A stretch of DNA of 64,000 bases from Mesostigma viride (lineage: Eukaryota; Streptophyta; Mesostigmatophyceae; Mesostigmatales; Mesostigmataceae): positions 4,469,362 through 4,533,361 of the forward strand of contig RPFO01000667.1 of assembly GCA_009746045.1 (NCBI GenBank), read 5' to 3'. Shown in pieces: positions 35,201 to 64,000 of the stretch. The first letter of the stretch is position 1, and each line of letters starts with the position of its first letter. The position numbers were made by a program, and so were the translations under genes. The notes beneath the pieces were generated by a model. It was not told where the DNA came from, did no database searches, and saw only the letters and a program-made list of their open reading frames with translations.

Positions 35201-36645
35201 TACTGGTCACCACCTCCTCGTGGCCTCTCTCGTGATGACCCTTGATTACCTTACCCCAAAGTCTTGTGCAAATTGCCGAACCAAAGGTCTTGGGCAAATT
35301 ACCCAGCCCAAGGCATTGTACAGATTAAGGAACCCAAGCTGTTGTACAAAAGCACCCTTGCATGCCCACGCGCTCACCTCGTGGTGATGACGACGCCCAT
35401 CGCATGCTGGATCTGGCGGGGGGCGGCACACAAGGGACCCAAGCGGGGCGGGGTGGGAAGAGGGGTGGGAGGGAGAGGAAAGGCATGGGGCACACACCGG
35501 CACACAGATGCAAGCTGTAAGGTGCGCGAGCACGCAGGTACAAGCCAATCGACAACTGGGTGCGCACATGGGCACAGATGGGCGCACCCACGGACCCATA
35601 CGCGCGCACATAGGCACACGGATACAGAAACCCCAGACACAGACACACGTCATCGGTGTTATCAGCATTTCTTGAACTGGCTAACAGCAAGAGACCTGCG
35701 CACGTCAGCCACACAAACAGGTGTGTGTTGGGACATGCACATACGGGCATGCAACCGAGCACGAACCCAACTGGGTGGCAGTGGCATAATAGGCAGAGAA
35801 CCATTCGCTGACACCGCTCTCATGCATGAACTGATCTTTCTTGATTAGATCGATACAACCTGGTATAGCAGAACGAAATGGATACCATTCCCCCCCCCCC
35901 CCCCCCAAACGGCCAAGCACCCACAGTAGGCGCCTGTGATATTAAGCAAACGCCTGTGATATTAAGTAAACGCCTGTGAGGTCAAGGCCAAGGGTGACGC
36001 TAGTGAGATGAAGGCAGCATACTTCATCCTGCGTTGTCCGCTTCGTCAGCTGGTAGCGAATGTTGGGTTCCGCATCGTTGATGACAAGCTCTTTGGACAC
36101 TGGCTCCTCCGCCTCCGGCTTCAGCGCAGCCGTGGGCTTGACCGGGGGGATGATGCCTTTCTCGGCCAACGTCTGGAAAAAAATACCAGTAAACAGAGAC
36201 ATTGCATCAGGACAGTAATGAGGTCAACCGTTAACACGTCCGAGAACTTTTTTTCTGCCACTTTCGGTTAGTATTCGGAAACGTGATAGAAAGCAGGCTT
36301 GCTCGTCATGCGCTTCTTGGGGGCCGGCTTGGCAAAAACTATTCCAGCAAGCACAAGTGGCAAACAACTTACGGCTTTCGGGAAGTGTATCCATGACGCG
36401 TACCTCATTAATTTTAGCCGCTATCTGCAAAGCAGCTGCGGATGGGGCAAGCTGCGGTGTAGCAGTGACGCCCTGAGCGGGCACGTCCCATTTGCTTCTT
36501 CTCCTGTAGATAATAATCAAAGCATGAACGGTCAAAATGACGAAGTTAAAATAAGTATAAAGACGTCATCATTGCTGGCAGGGCGAAAACAAGCAGGTAG
36601 TCAGCGTCGCCCATGCCGTGCAAACATTTACCCCTCTTTGGACAT
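22154..36645 (-). CDS. RIK: RIK/KHDC4 (BLOM7)-like KH-domain RNA-binding protein, 14 exons
   Basis: Joined exons (minus): 36645-36632, 36503-36404, 36172-36023, 35412-35378, 35065-34984, 31780-31673, 31194-31153, 31000-30923, 30334-30244, 29828-29711, 29066-28893, 28473-26052, 23255-22865, 22368-22154, about 1,339 residues, all phase-consistent. The start MSKEGRRSKWD matches the family's RRSKWD N-terminus. Residues 70-150 (QLTKRTTQDE, VVITTRGRY, LHLHI) and 181-272 (FVGIEADPEFN, GAYLRHIQNETGATV, GRGSG, CPNPKGLAEARRLAENL) form the paired KH-like region. Then comes a Pro/Gln-rich domain of about 800 residues with poly-Gln and the basic KKKRRFREFREEP. The C-terminus LVDYGSDDD...PPMPFWAV matches the conserved family end. 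KHDC4 acts in pre-mRNA splicing; plant RIK binds a MYB repressor. The exon 12 donor (AAG|GTCTGT) is weak, so extra exons in the 2.8-kb intron after it are possible. Confidence 0.88.
23868..23985. repeat. Degenerate 32-bp tandem repeat in RIK intron 12
   Basis: About four copies of a unit containing AGAAGCATTCACATGAAGAG, with decay. The rest of this 2.8-kb intron (23256-26051) shows no exon or element I can support. Confidence 0.6.
26052..28473 (-). other. Giant Gln/Pro-rich exon (exon 12) of the RIK-like gene
   Basis: A single 2.4-kb exon encodes about 807 residues made mainly of Pro, Gln, Gly, Tyr and Ala, with many pure Gln runs and repeated tracts of the type PPPQYQ and AYPGAP. Near its end is the only charged segment, SGKKKRRFREFREEPGG, corresponding to the basic KRRF motif of animal KHDC4. 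The region is expected to be disordered and low in complexity. It is far longer than the corresponding part of plant and animal relatives as I know them. Confidence 0.8.
29287..29390 (-). repeat. Copy of the TTAA-tailed TE terminus in RIK intron 10
   Basis: On the minus strand: CCATTCCATTACCATG, ACGAGGACCTA, CATGACGCAGTCCGCGTG, then an AATT/TTAA tail. The first part also matches the sequence before the terminus at 1470-1500, so the shared segment is at least 70 bp. Confidence 0.65.
31436..31460. repeat. Poly-G run of 25
   Basis: Twenty-five consecutive G in the intron between RIK exons 6 and 7. Similar shorter G or C runs occur near 29130 and 35885. Confidence 0.9.
32484..33500. repeat. Three diverged direct repeats in RIK intron 5
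   Basis: A block with GGCATGGAATAGGTATTGCGTTCAG and AGCTTCGGACCTC recurs at about 32484-32640 and 32945-33090, and in weaker form at 33385-33500. The spacing of about 450 bp suggests a decayed tandem array with a long unit. No coding content. Confidence 0.65.
33657..33715 (+). repeat. 17-bp tandem repeat
   Basis: About three and a half copies of TATATAGCCCTACTGTA, directly before the CCCA array. Confidence 0.8.
33757..34112 (+). repeat. Compound CCCA / CCCG / CTCC microsatellite in RIK intron 5
   Basis: About 150 bp of ACCC repeat, then mixed CGCC/CATC, about 95 bp of CTCC (33988-34080) and a short return to CACC. The long frames on either strand here are artefacts of the repeat. Confidence 0.92.
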
Positions 36646-37412
36646 GGCGCTGTAGCCTCAGCGCTTCTATTGTGATCGCCAATTTACATCAGGCGCTTTC
36701 TAAGGTCGTGCCGCGGAAGACGGCGCTAACAAAAAGATGCCTATCTAGCTATGGCAGACTGCCATGCCAGCGACTTCTGAGTGGTGTCCCACCCGCAAAG
36801 ACCTGATCTCTTCTAATGACTCCATGTCCAGCCTGTAGACAGTAAAACCAAGACCTGTACCTTACCAGCGCGCGCCATGTCGAAAGATCGTGAATCAGTA
36901 TGGCCTTTATTACCCACGCGGCGCGGCGCGGCCCGGCCTGGCCTGCACGCCATTAATTATCAGCCCTGCCCAGTGCCCACACCCCTCGGTGTCACTCCCG
37001 AGCCCAGGTGTCAACTGCCAACGCCTCCCAGTACTAACTCGGCCGTACCATATACGGTGAATCTGTGATGATGCGCAGCATAAGATATTCTCGGCATTTT
37101 GCCAGCCCTGTGCATTTCTTTCCTGATATATGAGGCTGCCATTGTTGTCTCTCTGGTGTCGAAGATATGGTTGCCGCACTGGCTTGAAACAGGAATGTGC
37201 GAGTGGCATGAGGCGCAGGAATGGTTTTCGGCAATCGGCCGGGTTATGTTTGAGAATGGGCAGATATCTAAACTAAATATGTCAGTCGCTTGGCGATCGC
37301 AGTGCGATTAAACCGCATGCAACGTAGTTTTATTTGCAATGCCCATAAAGTGAATTAATTATCACTAGACCTTGCCAGAGCCTTTGCCACATCAATATCA
37401 TCACAGGGGGAA
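36646..37412. promoter_or_regulatory. Shared divergent promoter region of RIK-like and DHX57-like genes
   Basis: The two inferred start codons (36645 minus, 37413 plus) face away from each other with 767 bp between, so both promoters and 5' UTRs must lie here. No TATA box or other element could be assigned with confidence. Confidence 0.5.
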
Positions 37413-63642
<26,230 letters not shown>

Positions 63643-64000
63643 GTGGGCGCACGGAAATCATGCAGCAGGGACTTGCGAGCATACAGCTCTTGATGCCTTA
63701 GACGTAATGGCTGTCTCTTGTCTGTTGAGAACTTATGGCCACGTGACGCAGTCTATGTGATAATTAATTAATTAATTAATGGCCAGGTGGCCTTCAGCTA
63801 TGTTCTATTGCCATACACTAGCTTGACCGAACATGCGCAGCTGTCGGATGCAGCCATGTAATGGACAGTTTTTTCACTTTCGCACAGGGCCTTTGGAGTA
63901 CACTCCTTGAAGGTGACTCCGCTGCCAGGGGGCTCACTTTCAGGGATTGTGGCGTGTTCATGCACTTCAAAGCTCTTGAAGATCTACTCTTGATGTGGTC
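63643..64000 (+). other. Start of helicase intron 21, next exon not recognised
   Basis: The exon 21 donor is AG|GTGGGC. The next expected helicase segment (the GAILVFLPG-type motif IV region) is not found before the window ends. A CACAG acceptor near 63886 opens a short frame that does not match the family. Confidence 0.5.
63715..63782 (+). repeat. Copy of the TTAA-tailed TE terminus in helicase intron 21
   Basis: TTGAGAACTTATGGCCACGTGACGCAGTC, a short spacer, then a TTAA array of about 22 bp, matching TGAGGACTTATTGTCACGTGACGTAGTC at 1490-1518. Confidence 0.7.

Noticed and set aside
63886..63990. Exon 22 of the helicase
   Set aside because: An acceptor-like CACAG opens a frame, but its translation does not match the expected motif IV region.

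Overview
The window looks like nuclear DNA of a chlorophyte green alga. The evidence is many short, phase-consistent GT-AG exons, a TGTAA polyadenylation pentamer in expected places, volvocalean-style LINE and Copia remains, extreme simple-sequence content, and an interstitial block of plant-type TTTAGGG telomere repeat. The species cannot be named. TTTAGGG argues against close relatives of Chlamydomonas reinhardtii (TTTTAGGG), Dunaliella and Haematococcus (TTAGGG), as far as I recall the published telomere survey.

Layout. 1-1286 is non-coding DNA with degenerate direct repeats. 1287-18620 is a transposon graveyard. It holds an inverted pair of one TE 3' end around a nuclease-like fragment (1287-2544) and a 5'-truncated plus-strand LINE (2570-4293, continuing at 12314-12418). 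That LINE is interrupted by a young complete Copia-type LTR element (4294-12313, target duplication GATAT). A decayed minus-strand LINE follows (12419-16630), then TE-like small ORFs. 18624-21644 is a 3-kb compound tetranucleotide array that includes a 1,457-nt pure purine run.

Two host genes fill the rest, head to head with 767 bp between start codons. On the minus strand (36645 to 22154) is a 14-exon RIK/KHDC4 (BLOM7) homologue, a KH-domain RNA-binding protein with a very large Gln/Pro-rich region. On the plus strand (37413 to beyond 64000) is a DHX57-type DExH RNA helicase with an N-terminal C2H2 finger, dsRBD-like region, UBA domains, RWD domain and helicase motifs I-III. I could trace 21 exons; the 3' part lies outside the window. 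The exon joins were derived by hand from splice consensus, codon phase and family similarity, and all are phase-consistent.

The most unusual signal is in the introns. Many exon edges (exon end plus splice donor, or acceptor plus exon start) are repeated as short decaying tandem copies inside the neighbouring intron, in both genes. In one case the two copies of an exon 5' edge flank the block of 16 telomere repeats, which suggests break repair. Other notable points are a Copia-type polyprotein whose protease-like domain lies after the integrase, LTR ends that are not TG...CA, two GC-AG introns, a foldback element carrying a gypsy-type protease fragment, and SUMO-interaction-like acidic motifs in three unrelated TE ORFs.
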